Source: CAWUKT01 sp964352215 (GTDB lineage: Bacteria; Bacteroidota; Bacteroidia; J057; JADKCL01). Taken from it: a stretch of 64,000 nt of DNA. Below, piece after piece: positions 17,669 to 27,551 of this stretch; position 1 is the first letter of the stretch, and every line of letters starts with the position of its first letter. The translations under genes and the position numbers were made by a program. The notes below the pieces were generated by a model. It was not told where the DNA came from. It saw only the letters and a list, made by a program, of their open reading frames with translations, and did not search any database. The stretch is from NCBI GenBank assembly GCA_964352215.1, contig CAYGRE010000008.1, forward strand, positions 33,152-97,151. The letters run 5' to 3'.

Positions 17669-18094
17669 ATGAAACCCTTTATTCTGATCCTTGCAGTTTT
17701 TCTGCTGGGAGGGATGACTGCTTCCGTCGAAACCCCATCTGCCAGACATTTTTCCCAGGTTTCCAGTGGACATGCTTGTGGTACACTGCTTGCAGAAGAG
17801 GGAGACTTTAGATCAGGAAGGATTGACCCATGCACACTTTATGGTGCTGTATTTGTCGAGGAGGTGGAGAGTTTTGCTGATTACAAGATTTTCCGGGAAG
17901 AAGATGAAGGGTTTTCGGATTTAATCGTATTCAAAGAGCAAGCCAGGTCATTTGCTGACCGCAATGGTCTTTGGTACTTCACAGATGTAAGAGGCTTTGC
18001 GGACTTTACCATTGCTTTCACAGAAGTTCAGGGATTTGCCGACCTTAATGTTCATTTTACTGAATTCAAATCTCTTGCTGGCTGCAGGGAATAA
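17669..18094 (+). CDS. DUF6150-like repeat protein, exported
   Basis: 141 residues. A signal peptide lies at about 1-18. From about residue 55 a short repeat recurs: SFADYKIF, GFSDLIVF, SFADRNGLWYF, GFADFTIAF, GFADLNVHF, ending in SLAG. This alternation of an (A/S)D turn with an aromatic beta strand every 13-16 residues matches what I remember of DUF6150 proteins, whose function is unknown. The stop codon shares one base with the prmA start (TAATG), so translation is probably coupled. Confidence 0.65.
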   Translation: MKPFILILAVFLLGGMTASVETPSARHFSQVSSGHACGTLLAEEGDFRSGRIDPCTLYGAVFVEEVESFADYKIFREEDEGFSDLIVFKEQARSFADRNGLWYFTDVRGFADFTIAFTEVQGFADLNVHFTEFKSLAGCRE

Positions 18095-18957
18095 TGCCAT
18101 TTATGGTCAAAGAATCTTATATCCACATCAAACTTGATGTTTCCCTTGAGCAGGTGGATACCCTGATCGCAGTTTTATCTGAAATCGGTTTCTATGCTTT
18201 TGAGGAGACGGGAGATGGGCTGGATGCATATATCCTCAAAAAGGATTACCGGGAGTCTGAATTGAATCAAACTCTGGATCAGTTTTTTCCCGGTGATTTT
18301 ATCCGACGTTCTCAGGAAACGATTGAATCAAAGGATTGGAATGCTGAGTGGGAGGCCAATTTTGATTCAGTGATTGTGGAAGAGTTCTGTGAAATTCGCC
18401 CACCTTTTCGGGAATCAAGTAACCGCACTTTGCATGAAGTGATCATCAACCCGCGGATGGCTTTCGGTACCGGGCACCATGCTACTACGTGGTTAATGGT
18501 CAAGCAGTGCGCTGCATTGGAATTTCAGGGCCAGAAAGTTCTGGATATGGGTTGCGGAACCGGAATCCTGGCTATTCTTGCCTTCAAATTAGGTGCATCA
18601 GAAGTTACGGGAATTGATGTTGACCCCTGGAGTTTTGAGAATTCACCCGACAATGCCAGATTAAACGGAATAGAGACCATCGAATTCTTACATGGAGATG
18701 CAAGCTTGTTGCCTACTGAACCCTGTTACGATATAATATTAGCCAACATAAACCGTAATGTGTTGTTGAAGGACCGGGACTTTTATCTGGCCTGTTTGAA
18801 GGAAGGTGGAACAATTGTCCTGAGTGGCATTTACGATTTTGACGAGGAGATACTGACCAGTCACTACCTTGCTGGAAATTTGAAATTGACAGCCAGAGAG
18901 GACCGTAAAGAATGGGTCAGCCTTGCTTTTTTGAAGACCGACAATAATAGGAATTGA
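18094..18957 (+). CDS. prmA: Ribosomal protein L11 methyltransferase
   Basis: 287 residues. The N-terminal L11-recognition domain is followed by the PrmA signature NPRMAFGTGHHATT. The SAM-binding motif VLDMGCGTGILAI, the acidic strand VTGIDVDPWSFENSPDNA and the catalytic-site segment DIILANINRNVL come next. The enzyme trimethylates ribosomal protein L11 in the cytosol. It overlaps the upstream gene by one base, and the 1625-residue gene begins 3 bases after its stop. Confidence 0.95.
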   Translation: MPFMVKESYIHIKLDVSLEQVDTLIAVLSEIGFYAFEETGDGLDAYILKKDYRESELNQTLDQFFPGDFIRRSQETIESKDWNAEWEANFDSVIVEEFCEIRPPFRESSNRTLHEVIINPRMAFGTGHHATTWLMVKQCAALEFQGQKVLDMGCGTGILAILAFKLGASEVTGIDVDPWSFENSPDNARLNGIETIEFLHGDASLLPTEPCYDIILANINRNVLLKDRDFYLACLKEGGTIVLSGIYDFDEEILTSHYLAGNLKLTAREDRKEWVSLAFLKTDNNRN

Positions 18958-18960
18958 ACA

Positions 18961-21900
18961 ATGCTTATGATGCGCAGGTTCGTCCAACTCACTGTAATAA
19001 TGACTTTCCTTTGGGCTGGAGCCCATTTGAAGGCACAGCCCTCTAAAACATATCCATCTGAACCTGCCGAGTTCATCAGTAAGTTTGTTTCCGGGCTGGA
19101 GAAGTCCGGGACCAAAGAAATTCAGCAATATGCAAAGGTCTTCGAGGAAAAGTGGATTACAGGTTTTATGACCCAGTCTGAGCAGGAGAGGTTCATCAGT
19201 CAGGTGAACATCATGCTGCTCAAAAACTACAATCCTGGGACTGAACTGCTGCCTTATGCTAAAGCAATTGATGCCATCAAGAAGGAAGAATCCTTTGGTA
19301 AACTTGATCTGCAAGAGTTTTTCATAGCTACAGATTCCTGTATTCTCCTATTGGAGCGGCCTAAAACTCTGAAGTTCTATCAGTTTATCGAAACTTTCTG
19401 TACATCAGGGGCGGCATTTAAGACGAGTAATGCTTCCTGGTCTTATTCCCAGCCTGATCCCAAACTGTCCTTTAAAACATATTCTGATCCGGAAACGGGC
19501 CGTTCTGTTTCTTTTCCCTTCTTCACCTTTGCCAACACCTCTATTATCTACAAGAATAAGAGGGATTCCACGCATATTCACAGTACCAAGGGCCAACTTA
19601 ACCTGATGAACAAGGTCTGGGATGGCGACGGAGGGATTATCGATTGGAGCAAGATGAAATTAGATCCGAGCGATGTCTATGCCGAGCTTGGGGAATACGG
19701 TCTGAATCTAAACTATTCATTTGTAAAAATCGATACTGTCCTGTTTCATTACAATAGCCTCATTGGGAAACCATTGAAAGGTAAATATGAGGACATGAAC
19801 AGGGGTTATTCCGATATCAACAAAGCCAATTATCCATCTTTCCGGAGTTATGAAGGAGGGGTAGTCATCGAGAACTTTATCCCCAATGTACGTTATGAAG
19901 GGGGATTCTCGCTGAGGGGTATCCGCAAAATTGGCTCGGCCTATTATGAATGGGTGGATATCGAAACCCCGGAGATTCCAGAGGAGGAAGATCCTGTGTT
20001 GGAAGATGAAGAAGAGTCCGATCCTAACGGGTCGGTAGAGGATGAGTGGGAGGATGCTTATGACTACGATGACAGTGCCTTCTATTTCGAAGAAGATGAA
20101 GAGGTACTGGAAGATGATTGGGACGAAACGGAAGCTGAAGAATATACCGATGAGGGAGATGAGTACGATGAAGCAGATATGGAGGAGGACTATCCGGAAG
20201 AATTAGGGTTTCTGGACCGTGAATACAAGTTGGTAAAGGCAAAACTGGATGTCTTCCACAATGGAGAGCGGAAGATGACCTTGCGGGCTCTGGAATTTGT
20301 GCTGGATCTGGAAAAGCTAGTGTCCCGTCGTACCGAGGTAGCGCTGCATATCAGTGAGGAAGACAGTATTACACATCCATCCGTGGACGTTGTATATGAA
20401 GTGGACTCTTCCAAGGTAACCCTAATGAAGGATGTCAAGGACCGGCTGGCTCATCAGGCCTTCCTGAGTCCATACCATGGTTATTATCTCTACTTCGACG
20501 CGATTGTCTGGGACCAGAAAACTGATCAGATCAACTTTACCTCCCTGATCGACAAGGAAAATCAAAACTCTGCTATTGAATCTTATGACTTCTTCAAATT
20601 GCAGCGGATGCGGCAATTTAAGGGGGTTCTCAGTTTTAATCCTATTGGTGCTATATGGCGGTATATGAATCTCCATCCCGGTGAGGTTATCACAGCGGAG
20701 GATATCTGTGCTGAATACAAGAAAGACCAAGAACTTCCGGCTCTTCTGCTTGCTTTGCCTGATGTCGAAGGTTCGGGTTTTATAAAATATGACCGCAAAA
20801 CCCATGTTATCAAGCCATTGGACAAGCTGGAGTACTGGGCGAGAGCAGCACGGGGGAAAAAGGATTATGATGCCATCTCAATTCTTTCCCGAGTTTCTAC
20901 AGGTAATAACTCCGAACTGAATCTGAACAACAACAACATTGATATCTTTGGCGTCAAGTACTTTGCTTTGAGTGATTCTCAATTTGTAAGGTCTATTCCC
21001 AATCAGATGCACGTTAAGGTGATGGCCAACCGGGACCTGAATTATGATGGAAGAATGGCTGCTGGAAAGTTGAACTTCTTTGGAAGGGTTTCTCCGGATT
21101 CCGCCAAGATCGATACTTCTATGGGCAAGTTCACTTTTCAGTACGATAACTATAAAATTCTCTGTGACTCGCTGGACTCCTTGAAATTTGACTTTGAGCG
21201 CGACAAACGGCTCGGTGTGGGTGGAAGTATGTCCAAGCTTCAAAAAGCCCTCCAAAATACAACGATAGAGGGTGTAACCGGAGCTATTTACATTAACAAG
21301 CCCAATAACAAGGCGGGCCTGGAACCCCACCCGGAATATCCGGTCTTTGACAGTTACACTAAGTCCTATGTCTATTGGGCAAACCCCAATGTTCGTGACG
21401 GGGTGTATACAAAAGATAAATTCTTTTTTGCCATCGATCCCTTTGTGCTGGATTCACTGGAGAGTTTCGATGAGAGAAGTCTGAGTTTTGAAGGTGAATT
21501 TAAGTCTTCGGATATATTCCCACCCATCAAGCAAAAGCTGACGGTGATGGAGGATTATACCCTTGGACTGATCGAATCTACACCCTCTGACACAGGTTAT
21601 GCTGCATACGAGGGTAAGGGGCGGTTCAAGGGAGATATTCAACTGGATGGTTCAGGGCTTTCCTCCGACGGATCAATGGAGTTTAATAGCACGACGGCAG
21701 TTTCAGACAGTTTCCAGATGTACTTCGACTCCGTAAAAGCGATTACCAATGAATTTACTCTACCTAAAGGGCAGCGGGAAAATGGGGCAATATTTCCTCA
21801 GATTGATGCGAAAACTGTCCAGTACAAATGGTTGACTCAGAAAGACCAAATTGAACTTGAGACCACCGAGGCTGGAGAACCTATCGTCCTCTTCGATGGA

Positions 21901-23838
21901 GAAGGGACTTTTGAAGGAAAACTTATCGTGACTGAATTTGGCTTGAAAGGGTCAGGAACACTAACCCTGGGTAATGTCTCTATCGAATCTGAAGAAATCG
22001 ACTTTAATGAGACTGACTTTAAGGCCAAGGGTGGAACCTTTACCGTGTACGACAAAAACAACCCCGGCAAGGAGTTGTATGTGGCGACGGACATGGAGAT
22101 CGATTACAATGTGAAAACCCACCATTCAGAATTTCAGTCAAAAGAAGTTGGGATTGCCAGTTCCGCTTTTCCTGAGCAGCAGTTCAAGACATCTCTTGGC
22201 AAAGGGGTATACGATAAAGACAAAAATGATCTGGTGTTGAGCAGTTTGTCACCTAAAAAAGGAAGCAACTTCTTCTATTCCAGTGATCCCAAGCAGGATA
22301 GCCTCGCCTTCCTGGCAGAGACAGCTCATTATAACTTTGATGAGAAAGAGATCGAGATAGAAGGGGTGCCTTACATCTATGTTGCAGATGCTAAAATTAC
22401 CCCTGATACTGGAGAAGTCACTGTAAAACCAGATGGGTATCTTCAGAAGTTAGAAGACGCACTGATCGAGGCGAACCTGGAAACGAAATTCCATCGAATC
22501 TACGATGGCGATGTTGAGATCCAATCCTCCAAGTATTATGAAGGATCGGGTAAGTACGATTACATAGCCATTGGTGGCAAGGACCAGTTCATCAATATGT
22601 CTGAAATTAAAGTTCAGGCAGATACCTTGACCATTGCCAAGGGTACCATTCCTGAAGAGCAGGAGTTTTATCTGACAGATCGAATCTTGTTTAAGGGGCA
22701 AACTTTCCTCGAAGCGAACCAGAAATACATGCGTTTTGCTGGAGAGGTCAAAATCGAGAATGAGGCAATTGGGAAGAACTGGCTGTCATTTGATACCATT
22801 GTGAATCCTGATTCCGTATTCATTCCGATCAAGCCTGAAATGCTTGGGAAGTTGGTGGTAGGTTTGCACTATATCGAACGCAACCGGGTATTCTATTCTA
22901 CCTTCCTTCAAACCAAGAAAGAACCTAAGGACATTGATGTCGCAATTGCGGCGGGGGGGCTGACATTTGACCGAAATACCAATGAATTCCGGATTGGACC
23001 AGCCAAGAAATTGACTGGGGTGGAATACCGTGGTACAACTTCGTCTTTGGATGATGTGAACAATGTTGTTACCACCGTGGGTAAACTTGATTTCCCATTT
23101 CAATTCAATAAAAATACGATTTCGGGAGAAGTCGCGGGTAAATGGCGGGATGACTTGAACAACCAGGAGATCTCCAGTGAGTTGATGTTTAAGTTCAACT
23201 TCTCCTGTATCCCTAAGGAAGCCTGGGAGAAGATTGGAGACCGATTCCGACTGGTAACAGCCGCAAATGACGATATTGATTTCACGAATTCACTTTTTAT
23301 CCAAAGTCTGGCTGAATTCCTCGATCCGAATTACAGGCAACCGGAAAAGAACATCACCGAGTTCCAAAAGAAGGTTGGAGAAGCAGAGGTGCCTTCAGAG
23401 GATGTCAAAGTCTTCAAAGACCTTGGAGGAGATATATTCATCAGTGGCGTTAGGTTCAAGTATGACCAGGATTACAAATCCCTCTATTATGCGGGAGATG
23501 TAGGGTTGGTTGGCATGGGAGAAAAGTCCATCAATAAGGTGTTGGGTACAAACTCCAGGATCGAATACAATATTGGTAAATACACTCCAGCCGGCCTGCG
23601 ATTGTCAGATACTTTGCGGATGTACCTGGAAGTCGATGAGTTCAATTGGGTTTACTATGAATTCCACGGTGACGTGATGTATACATGGTCCACCGACTTG
23701 GATGGATACAACGCTGAGTTGGCAAGTGCCATCGAGAAGCGGAAGAAGAATGATGGGTACAGGTTTGAGCTGGTCTCAGATTATGAAGTCCAGGAATTCA
23801 TCAGCCGATTCGTCAATCGTTATGTCTGGAAAGACTGA
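18961..23838 (+). CDS. Giant exported protein (1625 aa) with acidic linker and repetitive beta region
   Basis: A signal peptide spans about 1-26 (GAHLKAQ); there is no T9SS tail and no lipobox. Residues about 30-335 are mixed, with repeated short segments such as EFISKFVSG and QERFISQV. Residues about 337-417 are an extreme Asp/Glu-rich linker. After it the protein is dominated by beta strands with recurring phrases such as GEGTFEGKL, GKGRFKGDIQL, AHYNFDEKEIEIEGVPYIYV and ADAKITPDTGEVTV. These look like OstA/LptA-type jelly-roll turns. I infer a periplasmic, possibly outer-membrane-biogenesis role, without direct proof. It ends 6 bases before the convergent ribE stop. Confidence 0.8.
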   Translation: MLMMRRFVQLTVIMTFLWAGAHLKAQPSKTYPSEPAEFISKFVSGLEKSGTKEIQQYAKVFEEKWITGFMTQSEQERFISQVNIMLLKNYNPGTELLPYAKAIDAIKKEESFGKLDLQEFFIATDSCILLLERPKTLKFYQFIETFCTSGAAFKTSNASWSYSQPDPKLSFKTYSDPETGRSVSFPFFTFANTSIIYKNKRDSTHIHSTKGQLNLMNKVWDGDGGIIDWSKMKLDPSDVYAELGEYGLNLNYSFVKIDTVLFHYNSLIGKPLKGKYEDMNRGYSDINKANYPSFRSYEGGVVIENFIPNVRYEGGFSLRGIRKIGSAYYEWVDIETPEIPEEEDPVLEDEEESDPNGSVEDEWEDAYDYDDSAFYFEEDEEVLEDDWDETEAEEYTDEGDEYDEADMEEDYPEELGFLDREYKLVKAKLDVFHNGERKMTLRALEFVLDLEKLVSRRTEVALHISEEDSITHPSVDVVYEVDSSKVTLMKDVKDRLAHQAFLSPYHGYYLYFDAIVWDQKTDQINFTSLIDKENQNSAIESYDFFKLQRMRQFKGVLSFNPIGAIWRYMNLHPGEVITAEDICAEYKKDQELPALLLALPDVEGSGFIKYDRKTHVIKPLDKLEYWARAARGKKDYDAISILSRVSTGNNSELNLNNNNIDIFGVKYFALSDSQFVRSIPNQMHVKVMANRDLNYDGRMAAGKLNFFGRVSPDSAKIDTSMGKFTFQYDNYKILCDSLDSLKFDFERDKRLGVGGSMSKLQKALQNTTIEGVTGAIYINKPNNKAGLEPHPEYPVFDSYTKSYVYWANPNVRDGVYTKDKFFFAIDPFVLDSLESFDERSLSFEGEFKSSDIFPPIKQKLTVMEDYTLGLIESTPSDTGYAAYEGKGRFKGDIQLDGSGLSSDGSMEFNSTTAVSDSFQMYFDSVKAITNEFTLPKGQRENGAIFPQIDAKTVQYKWLTQKDQIELETTEAGEPIVLFDGEGTFEGKLIVTEFGLKGSGTLTLGNVSIESEEIDFNETDFKAKGGTFTVYDKNNPGKELYVATDMEIDYNVKTHHSEFQSKEVGIASSAFPEQQFKTSLGKGVYDKDKNDLVLSSLSPKKGSNFFYSSDPKQDSLAFLAETAHYNFDEKEIEIEGVPYIYVADAKITPDTGEVTVKPDGYLQKLEDALIEANLETKFHRIYDGDVEIQSSKYYEGSGKYDYIAIGGKDQFINMSEIKVQADTLTIAKGTIPEEQEFYLTDRILFKGQTFLEANQKYMRFAGEVKIENEAIGKNWLSFDTIVNPDSVFIPIKPEMLGKLVVGLHYIERNRVFYSTFLQTKKEPKDIDVAIAAGGLTFDRNTNEFRIGPAKKLTGVEYRGTTSSLDDVNNVVTTVGKLDFPFQFNKNTISGEVAGKWRDDLNNQEISSELMFKFNFSCIPKEAWEKIGDRFRLVTAANDDIDFTNSLFIQSLAEFLDPNYRQPEKNITEFQKKVGEAEVPSEDVKVFKDLGGDIFISGVRFKYDQDYKSLYYAGDVGLVGMGEKSINKVLGTNSRIEYNIGKYTPAGLRLSDTLRMYLEVDEFNWVYYEFHGDVMYTWSTDLDGYNAELASAIEKRKKNDGYRFELVSDYEVQEFISRFVNRYVWKD

Positions 23839-23844
23839 CGAGGC

Positions 23845-24447
23845 TCAAAGTCCTTGCATTCGGGTGATGTATTTTCCCAGAATGTCAAATTCCAGATTGA
23901 CCTCATCTCCTGCTTTCAGGTTGTGAAAATTAGTATGCTTGTACGTATAGGGGATAATGGTTACTGAAAAGTCCCTTTTACCAGGGCTAATTACGGTCAG
24001 GCCGACACCATTGATCGTTACCGAGCCTTTGTCAACGATGAGGGGAGCATACTGTTCGGGAAAGGAAAGGTTATACATCCACGACCCATCTCGCTCTTCT
24101 ACAGAAGTAACTTTTCCAACTGTATCAACGTGGCCTTGTACAAAGTGGCCATCCAGTCGCTGACCGACTTTCATACAGCGCTCCACATTGACAGGATCTC
24201 CCACCTTCAAAGAGCCCAGGCTCGTCTTTTCCAGAGTTTCCTGGACTGCAACAACAGAATACTCACGTGCATCATCATCGTTCTGGAATACTTCCGTCAC
24301 GGTGAGGCATGCCCCGTTGTGTGCGATGCTTTGGTCTATTTTGATAGGTTCTGCATCCAGGCGGGCTCGGAAGCGCATAACCAGATTGGTGCCTTCGGTT
24401 TGGAGGTCCACGACCTGTCCCAATGATTCAATGATTCCAGTAAACAT
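23845..24447 (-). CDS. ribE: Riboflavin synthase, alpha subunit
   Basis: 200 residues. The universal N-terminus MFTGIIESLGQVVDL is present. Two homologous lumazine-binding barrels follow, the first with SIAHNGACLTVTEV and the second with GSVTINGVGLTVIS, plus RCMKVGQRLDGHFVQGHVDT between them. It forms riboflavin from two molecules of 6,7-dimethyl-8-ribityllumazine. No other rib gene and no FMN riboswitch are visible nearby. A 7-bp hairpin with a GCAT loop sits about 12 bases upstream of the start codon, in its 5' leader. Confidence 0.95.
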   Translation of the reverse strand: MFTGIIESLGQVVDLQTEGTNLVMRFRARLDAEPIKIDQSIAHNGACLTVTEVFQNDDDAREYSVVAVQETLEKTSLGSLKVGDPVNVERCMKVGQRLDGHFVQGHVDTVGKVTSVEERDGSWMYNLSFPEQYAPLIVDKGSVTINGVGLTVISPGKRDFSVTIIPYTYKHTNFHNLKAGDEVNLEFDILGKYITRMQGL

Positions 24448-24458
24448 ATTGGTAAAAC

Positions 24459-24476
24459 CCTTCTTGCATAAGAAGG
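24459..24476 (-). other. Small hairpin in the ribE leader
   Basis: CCTTCTT-GCAT-AAGAAGG forms a 7-bp stem with a tetraloop, ending about 12 bases before the ribE ATG. It may affect translation initiation, or be the remains of a terminator for the upstream T9SS type B gene 3' of which nothing else is seen. Confidence 0.35.
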
Positions 24477-24546
24477 TTTAGAACCAGTAAGCCTGTTTTT
24501 AAGAATGGCCGTCTTGATGGATAGGTGGACAGGTTTCTATGATGGT

Positions 24547-27387
24547 CTACCTCACCAGATCGACATGGCCAGACAAAGGCCTTTTGGGAACGTAAGCAGG
24601 CAATCTGTCCTCTTCATAACGGATCAGGTAGAAATAGGTGCTTTCAGGAACATCCTTGCCGTCTGTGGTGCGCCCATCCCATAATTGAGTGGGATCTGGT
24701 ACGGAGGTTGAAGAATAGACAACTGCACCCCAGCGGTCATAGATTAACACCTGGGTAATACGAATCGCCCGGTCTGTCAGAACAGAGAAATTGTCGTTGA
24801 TGCCATCATTGTTGGGGGAGAACACATTCCCCACCTCAATGGTAGGACAGTTCTCAAAACAGAAGACGACCATTTCGGATTCATTGCCATTGGTGTCGGT
24901 GGCAGTCACTCCATAGCAATCAGCAATGCTGCTGAGCACCCCAGGAGAGAATATACCAACCCCACTGTCAACCTGGGCGATTGGAGCATAGGGTCCATCA
25001 CGGTTGTCAGCAAAATAGACGGTATAGAAGTCGACGTCAGCTCCGCAAACAGAGTCTGGCTCGTTCCAGGTAATTGAGAGCGTGAGCTGCTCACAGTTCT
25101 TTGTGGTATCAAAAACGATGGTGCCGATACAGGGAGGAGTTAAGTCGGATGGAATTCCACATGCTTTCTGGGAAGCGTTGCGGACGGAATCCGGAGTTTG
25201 TTCTGAATCGTATTCTCCTTCTGAAACGATCACGTAACAATAGTCTTCAAAGTTTTCCAGGCCCCGATCAATGTAGTTGTGTGATCCGGCTCCGGTACCT
25301 TGTACAGAGTCAATTAAGAGGTAGGGACCCGTGAAATTGTCTGCTCGATAGACATAATAAATGCGATTGATCCAGGGCACATTTTCCGCCCAGGTGAGGC
25401 TCAGGAGCTCATCCCCAGGGGTAATGGAGAGGAAAATTGAGGAACCAACGTTCCCGTCACCTATCAATTGACCGTTGGCATCGTAAGTGTCCACCTTGTA
25501 CCGGTAGCCTCTGGTTTCAGTGTCCATGCCTACATCGACAAAGGTGGTGTCGTTGAAGGCCAGCCCAGAGACGATTTGAGTCCAGACCAGAGGGCCGGCA
25601 ATCTCATCAGTCCGGGAAAGTGTATAGGTAAAGGGCGTCGGGAAAAACAAGGTATCAATGTCCGTTGGGCGGGACCAGGCAACAGAAATACTTCCGTTGA
25701 TACTGGTGATATCAATACTGTCCTTGACCAGGATGGCAAAGTCTTTGTCAATATTGACACACCGGAGATCAGTAGCACAGGTAAAATCCCCGGTGGTGGT
25801 AACTCCTCTAACCAGATAGCAAATATCAGTTCCAAATGGGAACCGGTCACCCCCATTATCGTCGAGGTAGGTGACATTGGCATTGCCATCGTTGACGGCG
25901 ATCAATTCAAAACCCGCTGAAGCCGGGTCAGAGGTACAACAGACTGTATCTTCACTGTAAGTGCTCGTGCCGAAACTGCGGTAAATTTCATAGGAAACAA
26001 CTGAATCGCAGGGGTGTGGCAACCATTCCAGGGAAATCTGACCATTCTGAGCTGTAGCGGTAAGTCCCTCCACAGGGCGGGGTAGAAGCGTAATCTTCAC
26101 AATCTTATGGACACTTAATACCTCCAGGTTACTGGTGGAATCCCGGTAGCCAAGATTGTCGTGGGCATAAAAATCCACTTGGTAAAATTGGGGCTTTAAG
26201 TGTTCGCAAAGCGTGGCCCATTCAAATTCACCAAACACAGTATCCCCCAGATTGGGGGTGATAGGATAAGTAGGAGGGATCGGACCGATCGGATTGGTAT
26301 AGGTAATAGTGGCCGGGTTGTTTTGCACTACAAAGGGGCCATTGTTGTTGATGTTGTTGTTGTTAAGATAGAAGTAAAGACTATCTATCCTGGGTGGGTT
26401 ATTGTCCGGATCATAAGATACGATGTCGAATCGGAGGGTGTCTCCTGCATAAATACAAGTATCTGTAATGGTCTCAATAACCGGGGGATTGTTGTCGCAT
26501 TCCTTTACCAGAATGGCCATGTCCCGCCAGATTTCACCGATCAATTGGCCATTCCTGAATTCTTCTACTTTGTATGCAAGGTTATACCATCCAGCGACTT
26601 GTGGGGTATTCCAGGTGATAAGCCCCGTGGTAGGGTCCATGGTCATAGGACCATTGTTGGAATACTGGCCGGGAAATTGAAAATTGGTGGTAATAATTGG
26701 AACTGGAATGGATGGTGGGTCATACTGACGGCATTCCACAAGGGTGTATACAAGGACATCCTGAGGGTCAGGGTCGTAGCCACCGGGATTGTGGGTCCAG
26801 ATACGGTCGATACAAGCAAAATCGATGGGGTGATTCAGGAATTGGGGAGAATTCTCTTCACCGATGATTGGCGCCAAGAGGATGGTAGACTCAATGAAAA
26901 AAGCCTGGTTGCCAGAGTTGGTAATGTTGTTGACGAAATCAACCCGGGCCTGGTCATAGTATCGGACCAGATATTTGCCAGGACCATTAAATGTATAGGT
27001 AGTCTTGTAGACATTTTTCTTAATGGTGCCCACAATGTATTCGCCCATCGCCTGTCCCGGACAGGTAACCGTAGCTGGAAACTGAGGGTCAATGTTGAGG
27101 GGGCCATTGCTCCTTGGAATGTCAAGGATGGTATCTAAAGGGCCATTTTGGACATTGGGTACCGAAGGCCAAATCTCCAGATTTGCAACACAGCGGTCAA
27201 CAGATGCCGCTGAGGGGTCGGTGTAAGTAGTGAGGGTGATCTCTACTGTATTACCGCTTACATAGGTATAGGTGATCTCTCCAGCAATATTGTGAGATGC
27301 TTTGGCGACTTGGGACAATGCCGGAAACAGGCAAAGTAATCCTATGCAAGAAAACAAGCGAAGAGCCGTGTATGGAAATATTTGCAT
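24547..27387 (-). CDS. Secreted fibronectin-III protein with T9SS type B (gliding-associated) domain
   Basis: 946 residues. A signal peptide lies at about 1-31. An N-terminal domain of about 170 residues begins SHNIAGEITYTYVSGNTVEI, a layout common in large Bacteroidota surface proteins. A cadherin/Ig-like middle part (MTMDPTTGLITWNTPQ) follows. Residues about 450-840 hold several fibronectin-III-like modules (QISLEWLPHPCDSVVSYEIY, DLTPPCIGTIVFD). The last about 95 residues are the type B sorting domain: GNVFSPNNDGINDNF, VLIYDRWGAVVYSS, LWDGRTTDGKDVPESTYFY. It is predicted to be exported by T9SS and used in adhesion or gliding. Confidence 0.88.
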   Translation of the reverse strand: MQIFPYTALRLFSCIGLLCLFPALSQVAKASHNIAGEITYTYVSGNTVEITLTTYTDPSAASVDRCVANLEIWPSVPNVQNGPLDTILDIPRSNGPLNIDPQFPATVTCPGQAMGEYIVGTIKKNVYKTTYTFNGPGKYLVRYYDQARVDFVNNITNSGNQAFFIESTILLAPIIGEENSPQFLNHPIDFACIDRIWTHNPGGYDPDPQDVLVYTLVECRQYDPPSIPVPIITTNFQFPGQYSNNGPMTMDPTTGLITWNTPQVAGWYNLAYKVEEFRNGQLIGEIWRDMAILVKECDNNPPVIETITDTCIYAGDTLRFDIVSYDPDNNPPRIDSLYFYLNNNNINNNGPFVVQNNPATITYTNPIGPIPPTYPITPNLGDTVFGEFEWATLCEHLKPQFYQVDFYAHDNLGYRDSTSNLEVLSVHKIVKITLLPRPVEGLTATAQNGQISLEWLPHPCDSVVSYEIYRSFGTSTYSEDTVCCTSDPASAGFELIAVNDGNANVTYLDDNGGDRFPFGTDICYLVRGVTTTGDFTCATDLRCVNIDKDFAILVKDSIDITSINGSISVAWSRPTDIDTLFFPTPFTYTLSRTDEIAGPLVWTQIVSGLAFNDTTFVDVGMDTETRGYRYKVDTYDANGQLIGDGNVGSSIFLSITPGDELLSLTWAENVPWINRIYYVYRADNFTGPYLLIDSVQGTGAGSHNYIDRGLENFEDYCYVIVSEGEYDSEQTPDSVRNASQKACGIPSDLTPPCIGTIVFDTTKNCEQLTLSITWNEPDSVCGADVDFYTVYFADNRDGPYAPIAQVDSGVGIFSPGVLSSIADCYGVTATDTNGNESEMVVFCFENCPTIEVGNVFSPNNDGINDNFSVLTDRAIRITQVLIYDRWGAVVYSSTSVPDPTQLWDGRTTDGKDVPESTYFYLIRYEEDRLPAYVPKRPLSGHVDLVR

Positions 27388-27540
27388 TAATCTTCGTTCA
27401 AAAACAGCTGCCAGTTGTACAGGTAATTATAGATACGGATAAGCAGCAAATTAGGTGTCTATTTATATAACAAAACAAAGAAACTGTCCTCATTTGGCAT
27501 CCACAAAAAATTTAATGTGGATAAATTCATTGTGAGTGCT

Positions 27541-27548
27541 TACCTTTG
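27541..27548 (+). promoter_or_regulatory. -7 element of the rplM operon promoter
   Basis: TACCTTTG matches the Bacteroidota -7 consensus. The predicted transcript start (about 27553) coincides with the first stem of the structured element, leaving a leader of about 200 bases. The -33 element is poor. Confidence 0.5.
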
Positions 27549-27551
27549 CAC

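Noticed and set aside
24448..24546. FMN riboswitch upstream of ribE
   Set aside because: The space is only about 100 bases and shows just a 7-bp hairpin; the conserved six-helix FMN aptamer segments are absent.
26200..27138. Open frame of 312 codons on the plus strand
   Set aside because: Antisense to the T9SS type B gene; no domain, and the minus-strand protein is well supported.
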